A stretch of DNA of 64,000 nucleotides from Streptomyces caatingaensis. Its GTDB lineage: Bacteria > Actinomycetota > Actinomycetes > Streptomycetales > Streptomycetaceae. Below, one piece after another: positions 24,828 to 35,482 of the stretch. The stretch is from positions 62,001-126,000 of the forward strand of contig NZ_LFXA01000007.1 of assembly GCF_001187435.1 (NCBI RefSeq). Direction: 5' to 3'. Within the stretch, counting starts at the first letter, position 1; each line of letters opens with the position of its first letter. Made by a program: the position numbers and the translations under genes. The notes under the pieces are model-generated. The model was not told where the DNA came from. It made no database searches and saw only the letters and a list, made by a program, of their open reading frames with translations.

Positions 24828-25086
24828 CTGTCCAACGCTGCGGGCCTGCTCGGGAGTTGGGAACTCCCCGCAGGGGTGGTGGTGGGGTGGGGTCCGTGGG
24901 GGCGCGCCCTGTCGTGCGTCGTTGCGCCGTGGGCGCCGGGTTCCGCCCCCGCCCGCCCTTTCACCGTTTCCCAGGGGATCCGCCCCCCGAACCGCGCTCC
25001 GCACGGACGGGCGGGGGCTGCGCCCCCTGCGCCCCCTGCGCCCCCTGCACCCCCGAAACCGCTCCGCGCTCCGCGCGGTTCGCGGT

Positions 25087-25137
25087 TGTCCTCAAGCGCC
25101 GGACGGGCTGAATCAGCCCGTCCGGCGCTTGAGGACA
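25087..25137. repeat. REP-like perfect palindrome
   Basis: Two exact 25-bp inverse-complement arms (25087-25111 and 25113-25137) around a single A. The arm sequence (TCCTCAAGCGCCGGACGGGC core) is of the kind found many times between genes in Streptomyces chromosomes, where it probably acts as a transcription terminator or a repetitive extragenic palindrome. Confidence 0.8.
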
Positions 25138-25472
25138 GCGCGGCGCAGCCCCGGTTGCGCGACTCCGGGACGCAGGGGCCCCGGCCCCGGCTCCGGCCCC
25201 GGCTCCGGCCCCGGCTCCGGAGCGGGGCGCAGGGGGCGCAGCCCCCGCCAGGGCGCAGGGGCGGAGCCCCGCCCCACCGCGCGGAGCGCGGTTCCCGAGG
25301 CCGGGGGCCCGCCCACCGCGCGGTGCCCTCCCGCGAGGCCGGGGCGAAGGCCCCAGTCCGCTGCGCGGAGCACGGTCCCCGAGGCGCAGGGCACAGTCCA
25401 ACCCACTCGCGCCGGCGTGGTCCAGGGGCGCAGGGGGCTCCGCCCCCGCCCACCCGCGCGGAGCGCGACACC

Positions 25473-25555
25473 CCCCGGCACCCCCGCACCCCTGCACCCC
25501 CGGCACCCCCGGCACCCCCGCACCCCCGCACCCCCGCACCCCCGCACCCCCGGGC
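25473..25555. repeat. C-rich short tandem repeat
   Basis: Roughly eight imperfect copies of a CGCACCCCC/CGGCACCCC unit in a row. The spacing is too short and the units too similar to flanking DNA for CRISPR. Confidence 0.65.
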
Positions 25556-25717
25556 CTCGTGTACCCCCGAGCCCCCAAGAAACGGTCCCGCCCCCCAGGA
25601 AACGATCCCGCCCCCAAGAACCCGCGAACCCCCGAAACCGCGAGACCAGGGCGCGAATCAGAGCACCCCCCAGAGCGCACGTATGCTGCCACGGACGGAC
25701 ACCACCAAGGAGGAACC

Positions 25718-26594
25718 GTGAAGGTCGGCTGCATCGGGCTCGGTGATATCGCGCAGAAGGCGTACCTGCCGGTTCTTGCCACCCGGCCGGGTGTCGAGCT
25801 GCACCTCCAGACCCGTACCCAGAGCACGCTCGTCCGCGTCGGGGACGCGTATCACGTCCCGGGGGAGCGGCGTCACGGGGACCTCGATTCGCTGCTCGCC
25901 GCCGGCCTGGACGCGGCGTTCGTGCACGCACCGACGGCCGTCCATCCGGAGATCGTCTCGCGGCTGCTGGAGGCCGGGATACCGGTGTACGTGGACAAGC
26001 CGCTCGCCTTCGAGCTCGCCGCGAGCGAGCGGCTGGTGCGGCTGGCGCGGGAGCGCGGGGTGGGCCTGGCCGTCGGGTTCAACCGGCGGCACGCGCCGGG
26101 CTACGTCCAGTGCCTGGACCACCCGCGGGATCTGATCGTTCTGCAGAAGAACCGGCTGGGGCTGGCCGAGGAGGCCCGGCCCCTGGTCCTCGACGACTTC
26201 ATCCACGTCGTGGACACGCTCCGGTTCCTCGTGCCGGGCCGGGTCGAGCACGTCGACGTCCGCGGCCGCGGCCGGGACGGGCTGGTCGAGCACGTCGTCC
26301 TCCAGCTCTCCGGCGACGGCTTCACCGCCCTCGGCATCATGAACCGGGCGAGCGGCTCGACCGAGGAGGTCCTGGAGGTCTCCGGCCAGGACTCCAAGCG
26401 GCAGGTCGTCAACCTCGCCGAGGTCATCGACCACAAGGGGCAGCCGACGGTGCGCCGCCGCGGCGACTGGGTGCCGGTCGCCCGCCAGCGGGGCATCGAG
26501 CAGTGCGTCGACGCGTTCCTCGAGGCGGTGCGCGCCGGCAAGGCGCTCGACGCCGAGGACGCCCTGCACACCCACGAGTTGTGCGAGCGGATCG

Positions 26595-26623
<29 letters not shown>
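25718..26623 (+). CDS. Gfo/Idh/MocA-family oxidoreductase
   Basis: A 301-residue NAD(P)-dependent oxidoreductase. The Rossmann start is KVGCIGLGDIAQKAYLPVL. The family's catalytic Lys lies in VYVDKPLAFE, followed by a GFNRRHAPGY motif. The C-terminal half supplies the substrate-binding sheet. Members act on sugars, inositols or biliverdin-like substrates. Nothing nearby tells which. GTG 25718 follows AAGGAGGA (25708-25714), a strong ribosome-binding site. Its 3' end overlaps the convergent lnt gene by 29 bp. Confidence 0.88.
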
Positions 26624-28154
<1,531 letters not shown>

Positions 28155-28727
28155 CACGCTCTCCCTCGTCGGATCCCTCGGCGGGCCGCCGTCAGGCCGG
28201 ATTACAGTGTGCGCGAGGGGCCGGGACACGCCCGGACAGGGGCGGCTGCGACACACGGGAACGCCCTGGAAACCGGAGGACGCCGTGAAAGGGCGCATGC
28301 GCACAAGTGCTAGCGCCCCCTTCGCTCGCCTGCACACCACACGCATGAGCGGGATCCGGCCATCCACCGGGCGTCCGGATATCGGTCCGCATGGAGGCCA
28401 AAACCCCGACAACAGCGCGCAATTTTAAGCCTTTCTGGTCGCTACACAGTGCAGAAACAGTTCTATACGGTCGGGAGGAAACAGAAGTGATCCGAGGGTG
28501 GGGTTCCAGAACGGCGCACGGCGGTACGTATCGCGGGTTGTCGCCGTCCCGCCGTGGGCAGGTAGCGGGCAAAACTGGACAGGAATGCTGGTCGCTTGTT
28601 GCTGGGGGGCGGCGTGACTCGCGCATGTGATCGAACGGCAATCCAGTCGTCGCGGGAGGGACAGCCCTTCCGGGATGCGGCTCCCCGTCCATCCGTCCAC
28701 CGACAGCCGACGTCCCGGAGGGATCCC
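28155..28727. other. Divergent intergenic region with an AT-rich patch
   Basis: 573 bp between lnt and the methyltransferase gene. About 28415-28470 is strikingly AT-rich (CAATTTTAAG, then TTCTATACGG) and is followed by GGGAGGAAAC, which looks like a promoter reading right, some 250 bp before the first gene. I see no convincing ORF. A long leader or a second promoter closer to ATG 28728 is possible. Confidence 0.5.
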
Positions 28728-29642
28728 ATGGACCATCTCGTTGCCGAAGTGACCGCGGCCACGGACGGCGCCGCGTGTGAAGAGACCCCGGTGCCCTCCT
28801 ACTACTCGAGGAAGACCGCCGAGATCCTCCACAAGTACGGTCCCGGGCCGCGCGTCCACTTCCACGTGGGCATGTTCGAACCGGGCCTCAGCCCCAACAC
28901 CACCGTCTCGCAGCGCGTCCTGCGCAACCGCCTCAAAGCCTCCCAGGAGGCGGCCCTCGACCACGCGGCCCGCTCCTGGGGGGTGCCCGACAACCCGCCC
29001 GGCCAGCTCTTCGACATCGGCTGCGGCATCGGCGGCGGCTCCATCTACTGGGCCCAGGAGTACGGCTGCCACGTCACGGCGATCACCGTCACGGCCAAGC
29101 ACGTGCCCGTGATGGCCGACCTCGTCCGCCGGGCCGGCGTCGAGGACCTCGTCACCCCCGTCCTCGGGGACATCCACGACCTGCGCGAGGAGACCGCCTA
29201 CGACGCGGCCGTCGCCATCGAGAGCTCCGGCTACATGGACCGCGAGCGGCTCTTCGCCGTCGTCGCCAAGGCCCTGCGGCCCGGCGGCTGGTTCGGCATC
29301 CAGGAGCACTTCCTGTGCCGTCCCGAGTGGACCTCGTTCATCGACGGCTACTACAAGACCCGCCTCGGCACCCTCGCCGAGTACATCGCGGCCGCCCGCG
29401 CCTCCGGCTTCGAGCTGGAACAGGACGAGGACATCACCGACCGCGTCGCCGAGTTCTGGGTGCAGTCCATGGCCTGGACCAACGCCGAGCTCGACCGGGT
29501 CGAACTGGCCGGCGCCACCTCCCCGTTCACCCGCGAGCGACTGCTGGAGTCCGCCCTCACCCACGGCAAGCTGTTCCGGGCCTGGCGCGATCACGCGGTC
29601 GAGACCCGCATGCTGCTCTTCCGCATGGAGGGCGACGGATGA
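28728..29642 (+). CDS. Prenyl-diphosphate C-methyltransferase (GPP 2-methyltransferase-like)
   Basis: A 304-residue SAM-dependent methyltransferase. The SAM loop is [20 protein letters not shown], and an N-terminal [18 protein letters not shown] segment is characteristic of the geranyl-diphosphate C-methyltransferase group. These add a methyl to the C2 of an allylic diphosphate, giving the C11 precursor of 2-methylisoborneol-type terpenes. ATG 28728 has GGAGGGAT upstream. The terpene synthase follows with a 4-bp overlap. GPP is the likely substrate, but FPP or IPP methylation cannot be excluded from sequence alone. Confidence 0.82.
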   Translation: MDHLVAEVTAATDGAACEETPVPSYYSRKTAEILHKYGPGPRVHFHVGMFEPGLSPNTTVSQRVLRNRLKASQEAALDHAARSWGVPDNPPGQLFDIGCGIGGGSIYWAQEYGCHVTAITVTAKHVPVMADLVRRAGVEDLVTPVLGDIHDLREETAYDAAVAIESSGYMDRERLFAVVAKALRPGGWFGIQEHFLCRPEWTSFIDGYYKTRLGTLAEYIAAARASGFELEQDEDITDRVAEFWVQSMAWTNAELDRVELAGATSPFTRERLLESALTHGKLFRAWRDHAVETRMLLFRMEGDG

Positions 29643-30970
29643 CATCCCTCCCGCGGGACGACTCCGCCTCCCGGGCCCCGGCGATCGGCTGGCGGCTGCC
29701 GCCCTTCTACTGCCCCATCGAACCCGCCGTCCACCCGCGCCGCGCCGAGCTGGAGCAGCGCGCCGTCGCCTGGCTCGACCGCACCGGCATCTTCCGCGAC
29801 GCCACCGAACGGGCCTGGAGCATCGCCACCCACAGCACCGACTTCAGCTGCCGGATGATCCCCCACGGCCGCGACGAACCGCTTCTGCTGTTCATCGAGT
29901 GGAACCACTGGGCCTTCGCCCTCGACGACTTCTGGCACGACACCGGCGCCGCCGACACCAGAACCGCGTGGATCGTCGACCTCAACGCCCGCATATCCCG
30001 CAGCCTGGAGGCGCCGGGCTCGGCGATGCTCGGCAGCTCCCCCTTCGACCGCGCCCTGGAGGACCTCACCGCCCGCACCCGGGCCCTGGCGAACCCCGTC
30101 CAGCTCCGGCGCGTCGCCGAGGGGCTGCGCGACTGGCTCTTCGGCGCCGCCTGGCAGGTCAGCAACATCGAACGGCGCGTCATGCCCACGCTCTCCGACT
30201 ACGTCGCCCTGCGGCCGTCCATCAACGGAACCCGCTTCTCGCTGGCCTGGAGCCAGATCGCCGCCGGCATCGAGGTCTCCGACGAGGAGCTCTCCGCCGC
30301 CCCCGTCCAGGCCCTCACCGAGGCCGCCGGCTTCATCGTCAGCTGCGACAACGACCTGTTCTCCTACGCCAAGGAGGACGACCACGAGACCACCGACCAG
30401 AACATCGTCAACGTCCTCGCCCACCACAACGGCACCTCCGTGGCCCGCGCCCTGGAGGAGGCGGTCGCCATAAGGGACCGCTCCATGACCCTCTTCCTGA
30501 CCCTGCGCGACCGGATCGCCCGCACCGCGGGGCCGCAACTCGCGCGCTACCTGGAGGCGTTGGGACACTACATCGCCGGCTGCATCCGGTGGATGAACGA
30601 CGCCCCGCGCTACGCCAGCCCCCGGAACCGCCACGCGCTTCCGGTCCCGGGGGCGACGTACGGGATCACCTGGCGGGACACCCCCAGCGACCCCCGGACC
30701 GACCCACTGCCCATACCGTCGGCGGCGTGGTGGTGGGAGCAGCTCGACGCGCCGCCTCACTCACCGCCGAACCAGCGCACCAGCGACCGCCACCACGAGG
30801 AACGCGGACGCTCCCCCGGGGACGCGGGCGCCGCGGTCCCCCCCTCGCCGCCGCCGGCCGGGGCCACGGTCTCCCCGCCCACGGGCTCCGCGGCCGGCGG
30901 AAGGGCCGCCGGCGCGGGCGCCGGCTGGGGCACCCCGGGGGTGAACGCCACGGGCAGCGCCGTGAGGTGA
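29639..30970 (+). CDS. Class I terpene synthase (2-methylisoborneol synthase-like)
   Basis: A terpene cyclase of 443 residues as read. The aspartate-rich motif is DDFWHD (about residue 98), the NSE triad is NDLFSYAKE (about 238-246) and a late RY pair occurs in DAPRY. The opening [18 protein letters not shown] resembles 2-methylisoborneol synthases. The real fold ends near codon 375. The frame then runs on for about 70 low-complexity residues antisense to the convergent P450 gene, overlapping it by 214 bp. Paired with the methyltransferase it should make a methylated monoterpene. Gene order (methyltransferase first) and the lack of a cyclic-nucleotide-binding gene differ from usual MIB operons. 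Confidence 0.8.
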   Translation: MTSLPRDDSASRAPAIGWRLPPFYCPIEPAVHPRRAELEQRAVAWLDRTGIFRDATERAWSIATHSTDFSCRMIPHGRDEPLLLFIEWNHWAFALDDFWHDTGAADTRTAWIVDLNARISRSLEAPGSAMLGSSPFDRALEDLTARTRALANPVQLRRVAEGLRDWLFGAAWQVSNIERRVMPTLSDYVALRPSINGTRFSLAWSQIAAGIEVSDEELSAAPVQALTEAAGFIVSCDNDLFSYAKEDDHETTDQNIVNVLAHHNGTSVARALEEAVAIRDRSMTLFLTLRDRIARTAGPQLARYLEALGHYIAGCIRWMNDAPRYASPRNRHALPVPGATYGITWRDTPSDPRTDPLPIPSAAWWWEQLDAPPHSPPNQRTSDRHHEERGRSPGDAGAAVPPSPPPAGATVSPPTGSAAGGRAAGAGAGWGTPGVNATGSAVR

Positions 30971-32205
30971 CGGGACATCAGTGCCGAGACCCACCGCAGC
31001 TCCGACTCGGCGACCGCGAGCCGGACGTCGGGCAGCCGGGTCATCAGCGCGTCGATGCCCGTGTCCGCGATGGCCCGGCCGATGTCCTGGCCGGGGCATT
31101 CGTGGGCGCCGCCGCTGAACGCCAGGTGCGAGCGGTTGCCGTGCACGGGGGCGGTCGGGTCGGGGCGGACGGAGGTGTCCATGTTGGCCGCCGCCAGCCC
31201 GAGGACGAGCGCGTCCCCCGCCTTGATCTTCTGGCCGCCCAGCTCGGTGTCCTGGGTCGCCCAGCGGCCCAGGATGGTGGTGAACGGCGGCTCGTCCCAC
31301 AGGGTCTGCTCGACCGCGTCCGGCAGGGTCATGTGGCCGCCCGCCAGGTGGGCCCGGCACCGGGGATCGGTCAGCACCATCCGCAGCGTGTTGGCGATGA
31401 GGTTGGCGGTGGTCTCGAAGGCGGCGACGAGCACCAGCCGCAGGTGCTGCTGGACCTCGTCGTCGGAGAGCTTGGCCGGGTGCTCCAGCAGCCAGCTGGT
31501 GAAGTCCGGGCCGGGAGCCTTGCGCTTGTGCTCCACCGTCCTCCCCAGCACCTCCTGGACGTAGGCGTTGCTGGCGACCGCCGTCTCCGTGCCCTTGATC
31601 ATGTCCCGGGCGGCCTGCACCAGCCGGGGGCTGTACTCCTCGTGCATCCCGAGGAACTGGGTCATCACCATCATGGGCAGCGGCTCGGCGAAGGCGTGCA
31701 CCAGGTCCGCCGTGCCGGAGACGCAGAACTCGTCGATCAGCTGGTTGGCGAAGCGGGTGATGTGGCGGCGGACGCCGCGCCGGTCGAAGCGGTTCATGGC
31801 GTCGTTGATGGCGCCGCGCCAGCGCTCGTGCGCCGCGCCGTCGACCATCGAACAGATCGGCTGCCACATGCTGATCGGCCCCAGCGGATGCAGGGGGCCG
31901 ACCTCGCCGGTTCGGATCGCCCGCCAGTTGCGCGAGTCGCGCGAGAAGCGCGAGGGGGTGCGGGTGACGTCCAGGTTCTCCCGGTAGCCCAGGACGAGCC
32001 AGGCCGGGACGTCGCCGCTCAGCAGCACCGGGGCGACGGCGCCGTGCCGTTCGCGCAGCTGCTCGTACAGCCCCATGGGGTCGGTCTCGGCGGCCGGCCC
32101 GTACAGCCGGGCGACGCCCCCGGAACCGTAGGCGTGGGCCGGGCACTCGGGCGGGGGAGCGGCCTGCGCCGCGTCGGCGCGGGTGTGCTCGTCGGGTGGG
32201 GTCAC
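30757..32205 (-). CDS. Cytochrome P450, CYP157-like, conservon-linked
   Basis: A 482-residue soluble P450. The heme loop FSGGAHECPGQDIGR puts the thiolate at Cys370. The K-helix motif, normally ExxR, reads EQTLW (Glu299-Trp303), so the Arg is missing. That variant is the mark of the CYP157 family, whose genes sit in Streptomyces conservons. I-helix residues (LVLVAAFETTANLI) look normal. A Pro/Ala/Gly-rich tail of about 60 residues ends in an amphipathic [14 protein letters not shown] that could touch the membrane. GTG 32205 overlaps the CvnD stop, so it belongs to the conservon operon. It might act on the terpene made next door. Confidence 0.87.
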   Translation of the reverse strand: MTPPDEHTRADAAQAAPPPECPAHAYGSGGVARLYGPAAETDPMGLYEQLRERHGAVAPVLLSGDVPAWLVLGYRENLDVTRTPSRFSRDSRNWRAIRTGEVGPLHPLGPISMWQPICSMVDGAAHERWRGAINDAMNRFDRRGVRRHITRFANQLIDEFCVSGTADLVHAFAEPLPMMVMTQFLGMHEEYSPRLVQAARDMIKGTETAVASNAYVQEVLGRTVEHKRKAPGPDFTSWLLEHPAKLSDDEVQQHLRLVLVAAFETTANLIANTLRMVLTDPRCRAHLAGGHMTLPDAVEQTLWDEPPFTTILGRWATQDTELGGQKIKAGDALVLGLAAANMDTSVRPDPTAPVHGNRSHLAFSGGAHECPGQDIGRAIADTGIDALMTRLPDVRLAVAESELRWVSALMSRHLTALPVAFTPGVPQPAPAPAALPPAAEPVGGETVAPAGGGEGGTAAPASPGERPRSSWWRSLVRWFGGE

Positions 32206-32822
32206 TGTGGCTCCGGGGTGTTCGCGAGGCGGTACAGGTAGCGCATGAGGGTCATCAGGGCGTCCCGGCAGGACGCCCGGTCGCGGGCGTCGCAGGCGAA
32301 GATGGGCACGGACTCCGGCAGGTCCATCGCGGCCCGCAGCTCCGGGATGGGGTGGACGGGGGCGCCCGGGAAGGTGTTGACGGCGACCACGAACGGCACG
32401 CCGCGCTCCTCCAGGATGCCCACGACCTCGTAACTGACCTCCAGCCGGCGGGTGTCGAGCAGGACCACCGCGCCCAGCGCGCCCTCGAAGAGGCCGTCCC
32501 AGAGGAACCAGAACCGCTCCTGCCCGGGGGTGCCGAACAGGTACAGCACCAACTGCTCGTTGATGCTGATGCGGCCGAAGTCCATGGCCACGGTGGTCTC
32601 GATCTTCTGCTCGATCCCCGCGATGTCGTCCACGCCGACGCCGGCCTGGGTCATCGTCTCCTCGGTGGTCAGCGGTCTGATCTCGCTCACCGTGCCGACC
32701 AGGGTGGTCTTGCCCACCCCGAACCCGCCCACGATGACGACCTTCACCGCCGCCGCGGCGGTGGCCGGGAGGATGTCCTCCCTCCTGGGACCGGCGGGTG
32801 GGTCAGAGGTTTTGTAGTCCAT
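32202..32822 (-). CDS. cvnD: Conservon GTPase CvnD
   Basis: A 206-residue small GTP-binding protein of the conservon type. P-loop GGFGVGKTT, switch-II-like FGTPGQERF, and AVNTF in the place of NKxD. In conservons CvnD associates at the membrane with the CvnA kinase-like protein, CvnB and CvnC, resembling a eukaryotic G-protein complex that signals developmental or metabolic state. ATG 32822 lies 20 bp inside cvnC. Its stop overlaps the P450 start. Confidence 0.92.
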   Translation of the reverse strand: MDYKTSDPPAGPRREDILPATAAAAVKVVIVGGFGVGKTTLVGTVSEIRPLTTEETMTQAGVGVDDIAGIEQKIETTVAMDFGRISINEQLVLYLFGTPGQERFWFLWDGLFEGALGAVVLLDTRRLEVSYEVVGILEERGVPFVVAVNTFPGAPVHPIPELRAAMDLPESVPIFACDARDRASCRDALMTLMRYLYRLANTPEPQ

Positions 32823-33165
32823 GCATCACCGCCTCCAAGAGGCCTACGTCAGGAAGGGCAGCGACCGGAACCGGGGGCCTGGCCTCCACGTGTCCCCGCG
32901 CGAGCAGGTCGTTGAGCAGGACGGTCACGGTGCTGACGGGCAGCGTGAGGTAAGCGGATATCTCGGCGACGGACAACGGGTAGTCGCACATGCGGACGAT
33001 CGTCTCGTGCTCGGGCTGGAGGCCGGGGTCGGTCTCCGTGCGGGCGACGATCAGGGTCACCAGGTCGAGCCTGGTGACGCCCGGGTCCGCCTGCCCGCAG
33101 CTCTTCGTGACGATGTACAGCCGGTCCGGGTTGCCGGGATCCCACGCCCTTTCGGGTTTGCTCAT
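32803..33165 (-). CDS. cvnC: Conservon protein CvnC (DUF742)
   Basis: A 120-residue DUF742 protein with an HTH-like core: LSVAEISAYLTLPVSTVTVLLNDLLARGHV. It probably binds partner proteins rather than DNA. It starts 4 bp inside cvnB and runs 20 bp into cvnD, so the set is tightly coupled. Family members always sit between a roadblock protein and a CvnD GTPase, as here. Confidence 0.92.
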   Translation of the reverse strand: MSKPERAWDPGNPDRLYIVTKSCGQADPGVTRLDLVTLIVARTETDPGLQPEHETIVRMCDYPLSVAEISAYLTLPVSTVTVLLNDLLARGHVEARPPVPVAALPDVGLLEAVMHGLQNL

Positions 33166-33569
33166 GCCACCGGCCCGCTGACGCGCGGCGGGCTGGTGAG
33201 GTGCTCGCCGATGCGGGCCACCAGGTCCCGCATCCGCTGCCCGATCAGCCCGGCGTCCACGTCGTCGTCGGCGAGCACCGCCAGGTAGGCGCCGGCGCCC
33301 GCCGCCATCAGGTAGAAGAAGCCGCCGTCCACCTCGATGACGACCAGTCTCATCTGCCCGTCGCCGTCGGGGAATTCGGCGGCGATGGCGGTGGACAGGC
33401 TCTGCAGTCCCGCGCAGGCGGCGGCCAGCCGGTCCGCGGCGTCCGTGTCCGTGCCGTGCTGCGCCATGCGCAGGCCGTCCGAGGACAGCACGATCACGTG
33501 GCGGGTCTGCGGGACGCTGGATGCCAGATCCTTGAGCATCCAGTCCATGTTGAACCGCTGCTGCGTCAC
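33162..33569 (-). CDS. cvnB: Conservon roadblock/LC7 protein CvnB
   Basis: A 135-residue roadblock/LC7 fold protein (FNMDWMLKDLASSVPQTRHVIVLSSDGLRMA, then FYLMAAGAGAYLAVLAD). It resembles regulators of small GTPases and likely acts on CvnD. I place the start at GTG 33569, four bases after the cvnA stop and behind GAGAAAGAG. The longer frame from 33602 would overlap cvnA and adds residues unlike the family. Confidence 0.9.
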   Translation of the reverse strand: MTQQRFNMDWMLKDLASSVPQTRHVIVLSSDGLRMAQHGTDTDAADRLAAACAGLQSLSTAIAAEFPDGDGQMRLVVIEVDGGFFYLMAAGAGAYLAVLADDDVDAGLIGQRMRDLVARIGEHLTSPPRVSGPVA

Positions 33570-33573
33570 TTGA

Positions 33574-35052
33574 CTACTCTTTCTCGTCTGACGGGTCATC
33601 ACTGAGCGCTCCCCGGTCGCCCACCGGGGCGTCGCCCTTCAGGGCGTTGGTGAAGGCGGCCAGCCAGATGCCCGGCTGGGTGGGTTGTGCCGCGGGCTCC
33701 GTGCGCCGGGGCGGATCGGCCGGGGCGACGGCCGCCGCCCGGGCGGCCAAGCCCAGCGCGCGCCGGCGGCGCTGCGGAAGACCGCCCGGTGTGTGCCCGT
33801 CCGCGGCGGAGTGTTCCATCTGCGGCGGGTCGGGCAGCGGACGGCCGGGCTTCTTCCGGACCTTGGGCGGCGGCAGGGTGGCGGCGCGGGCGATCTCGCC
33901 GCCGGGGGTGGCGCTGGCGGTCACCAGCTCGGACGGGACGATCAGCACGGCCCGGACGCCGCCGTAGGCGGAGGGGCGCAGCGACACCCGGAAGCGGTAG
34001 TTGCGGGCCAGCCGGCTGACGACGGCCAGGCCCAGCCGGGGGGTCTCGCCGAGGTCGTTGAGGTCCAGGCCGCGCTCCGCCAGCTCCAGCACCCGCTCGG
34101 TGCGGCGCCGGGTCTCGTCGGTGAGCCCGACGCCGGCGTCCTCGATCTCGATGGCGACCCCGGACTGGATCTCCACGGCGGTCAGGTGCACCCGGGTCTC
34201 CGGCGGGGAGTAGCGGGTGGCGTTGTCCAGCAGCTCGGCGGCGGCGTGGATCACCGGCTCGACGCCCGGGCCGGTGATCGCGACGTCCGCGACCGAGTGG
34301 AGGTCGACCCGGCGGTAGTCCATGATCCGCGACATGGCGCCGCGCAGCACGTTGTACAGCGGCACCGGGTTCTTCCACTGGCGGCCGGGGCGGGATCCGC
34401 CGAGCACCGCGATGCTGTCGGCCAGGCGGCCGATCAGCGCGGTGCCGTGGTCGAGGTGCAGCAAGTCGCTGAAGACCTCGGGGTTGTTGCCGTGGCGGTC
34501 CTCCATCTCCCGCAGGTCGGTGGCCTGTTGATGAATGATCGCCTGGAGGCGGCGGGCGATGTTGACGAAGGCCCGGTGCGCGGAGTCGCGCAGGCCCTCC
34601 TCGGCCTGGACCGCGTACACCACGGAGCGGAGCACGGAGCGGTGTTCGGCCGCGAACGGGGTGCCGGCATGGGGCGACGGGGCGACGTGGCCGAGCACCT
34701 CGTCGGCGGAGGCGCCCTGTTGGAGCATCTTGAACGCGGCGGGCAGCAGCAGATCCGCCAGCCGCCGGGTCTCGGCCTCCTGCCGTTCCAGCAGGCCGCG
34801 GAGCTCGGCCTCCCGCTCGTCGCACCGGCGGCGCAGCGCGTGGATCACACGGCCCCGCCGGGCCGCCACCGCCGAGGCGAGGGCGACGGCGACGCTGGCC
34901 GCGGCCCCGCACCACACCACCGGGACGCGGGCCTCGCCGGGTGCCAGGAGGCCGGCGGAAGCGGTGCAGACCGCCAGCACCACAGGGGGAACCAGCCATA
35001 TGAGGGAGGAGGCGGGCCGCCTGACGTGAGGTGACGAACCAGTACCAACCAT
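33574..35052 (-). CDS. cvnA: Conservon sensor kinase-like protein CvnA
   Basis: A 492-residue membrane sensor. Two transmembrane helices (LIWLVPPVVLAVCTASAGLL and a second about 20 residues later) are followed by a coiled region rich in Arg/Glu and a GHKL ATPase domain (ELLDNATRYSPP, EDAGVGL, LGLAVVSRLA). There is no clear phosphorylatable His box, as is usual for CvnA. The C-terminal 100 residues are Pro/Arg-rich and disordered. ATG 35052 is chosen because GAGGAA lies five bases upstream and the first helix follows at once. It heads the conservon operon. Confidence 0.9.
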   Translation of the reverse strand: MVGTGSSPHVRRPASSLIWLVPPVVLAVCTASAGLLAPGEARVPVVWCGAAASVAVALASAVAARRGRVIHALRRRCDEREAELRGLLERQEAETRRLADLLLPAAFKMLQQGASADEVLGHVAPSPHAGTPFAAEHRSVLRSVVYAVQAEEGLRDSAHRAFVNIARRLQAIIHQQATDLREMEDRHGNNPEVFSDLLHLDHGTALIGRLADSIAVLGGSRPGRQWKNPVPLYNVLRGAMSRIMDYRRVDLHSVADVAITGPGVEPVIHAAAELLDNATRYSPPETRVHLTAVEIQSGVAIEIEDAGVGLTDETRRRTERVLELAERGLDLNDLGETPRLGLAVVSRLARNYRFRVSLRPSAYGGVRAVLIVPSELVTASATPGGEIARAATLPPPKVRKKPGRPLPDPPQMEHSAADGHTPGGLPQRRRRALGLAARAAAVAPADPPRRTEPAAQPTQPGIWLAAFTNALKGDAPVGDRGALSDDPSDEKE

Positions 35053-35482
35053 CGAGTTCCTCGGGGCTTGCGGGGGCGACGTGGGAAGGGGCGCCGCCGG
35101 GCGCGGGGAGCGGAGAAGACGGCGGGGGGTTCCCGGAATTCCCGGGTCGCCCCGGGGGTCGCGGGGTCCTCCGGTCGCGTCGGCGCGGCGCAGGGCGGCA
35201 GCGAGCCGCAGTCGCCACGACCCGCTGCGGGGAAGGAGCGTAGCCGGTCGCGCGGTGTTCCGGCGCGAAGTTGTCATATTCGCGGAAAGGGCTGACGAGC
35301 GAATTCGAAAGGCATCACAATGACCCCACGACCCGTTTATCGAAAGGATTTTTGAACGCCTCCGGGCGCGTTCGGCACGATCGGCCGGTCATGCTCGCGG
35401 GTGGTCTGTCCGGCGAACCCTTCCCCCGCCCTCCGCGCGTACGGCTAGGCTCGCCCCACCACACTCATACGGGAGACACGTC
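35053..35482. other. Divergent intergenic region of the conservon
   Basis: 430 bp between cvnA and the STAND ATPase. About 35265-35360 is AT-rich for this genome (TCATATTCGCG, TTTATCGAAAGGATTTTTG) and should carry the conservon promoter, though no clean -35/-10 pair stands out. TAGGCT (35446-35451) could be the -10 for the rightward gene. No credible ORF. Confidence 0.5.

Larger units (their letters stand above)
24828..25717. other. 890-bp non-coding, repeat-rich gap
   Basis: Long open frames occur on all strands here only because stop codons are rare in such G+C-rich DNA; none looks like a protein. The stretch holds C-rich 9-mer repeats (about 25020-25055), the large palindrome (25087-25137), 12-mer GGCTCCGGCCCC repeats (about 25176-25220), scattered imperfect copies of CGCGGAGCGCGGTTCCCGAGGC (about 25277-25385) and CGCACCCCC repeats (about 25473-25555). 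The promoter of the Gfo/Idh gene must lie at its right edge. Confidence 0.7.

Noticed and set aside
25020-25555. CRISPR-like array
   Set aside because: Units are 9-12 bp, contiguous and of simple C/G composition, with no unique spacers and no cas genes.
28391-28630. Small ORF of 79 codons in the region before the prenyl methyltransferase
   Set aside because: No ribosome-binding site at its ATG, no recognisable domain, and third-position G/C is not elevated. It lies over the AT-rich promoter patch.
30760-30970. C-terminal 70 residues of the terpene synthase as a functional extra domain
   Set aside because: They are low-complexity and exactly antisense to the P450 tail, so more likely read-through than a selected domain.
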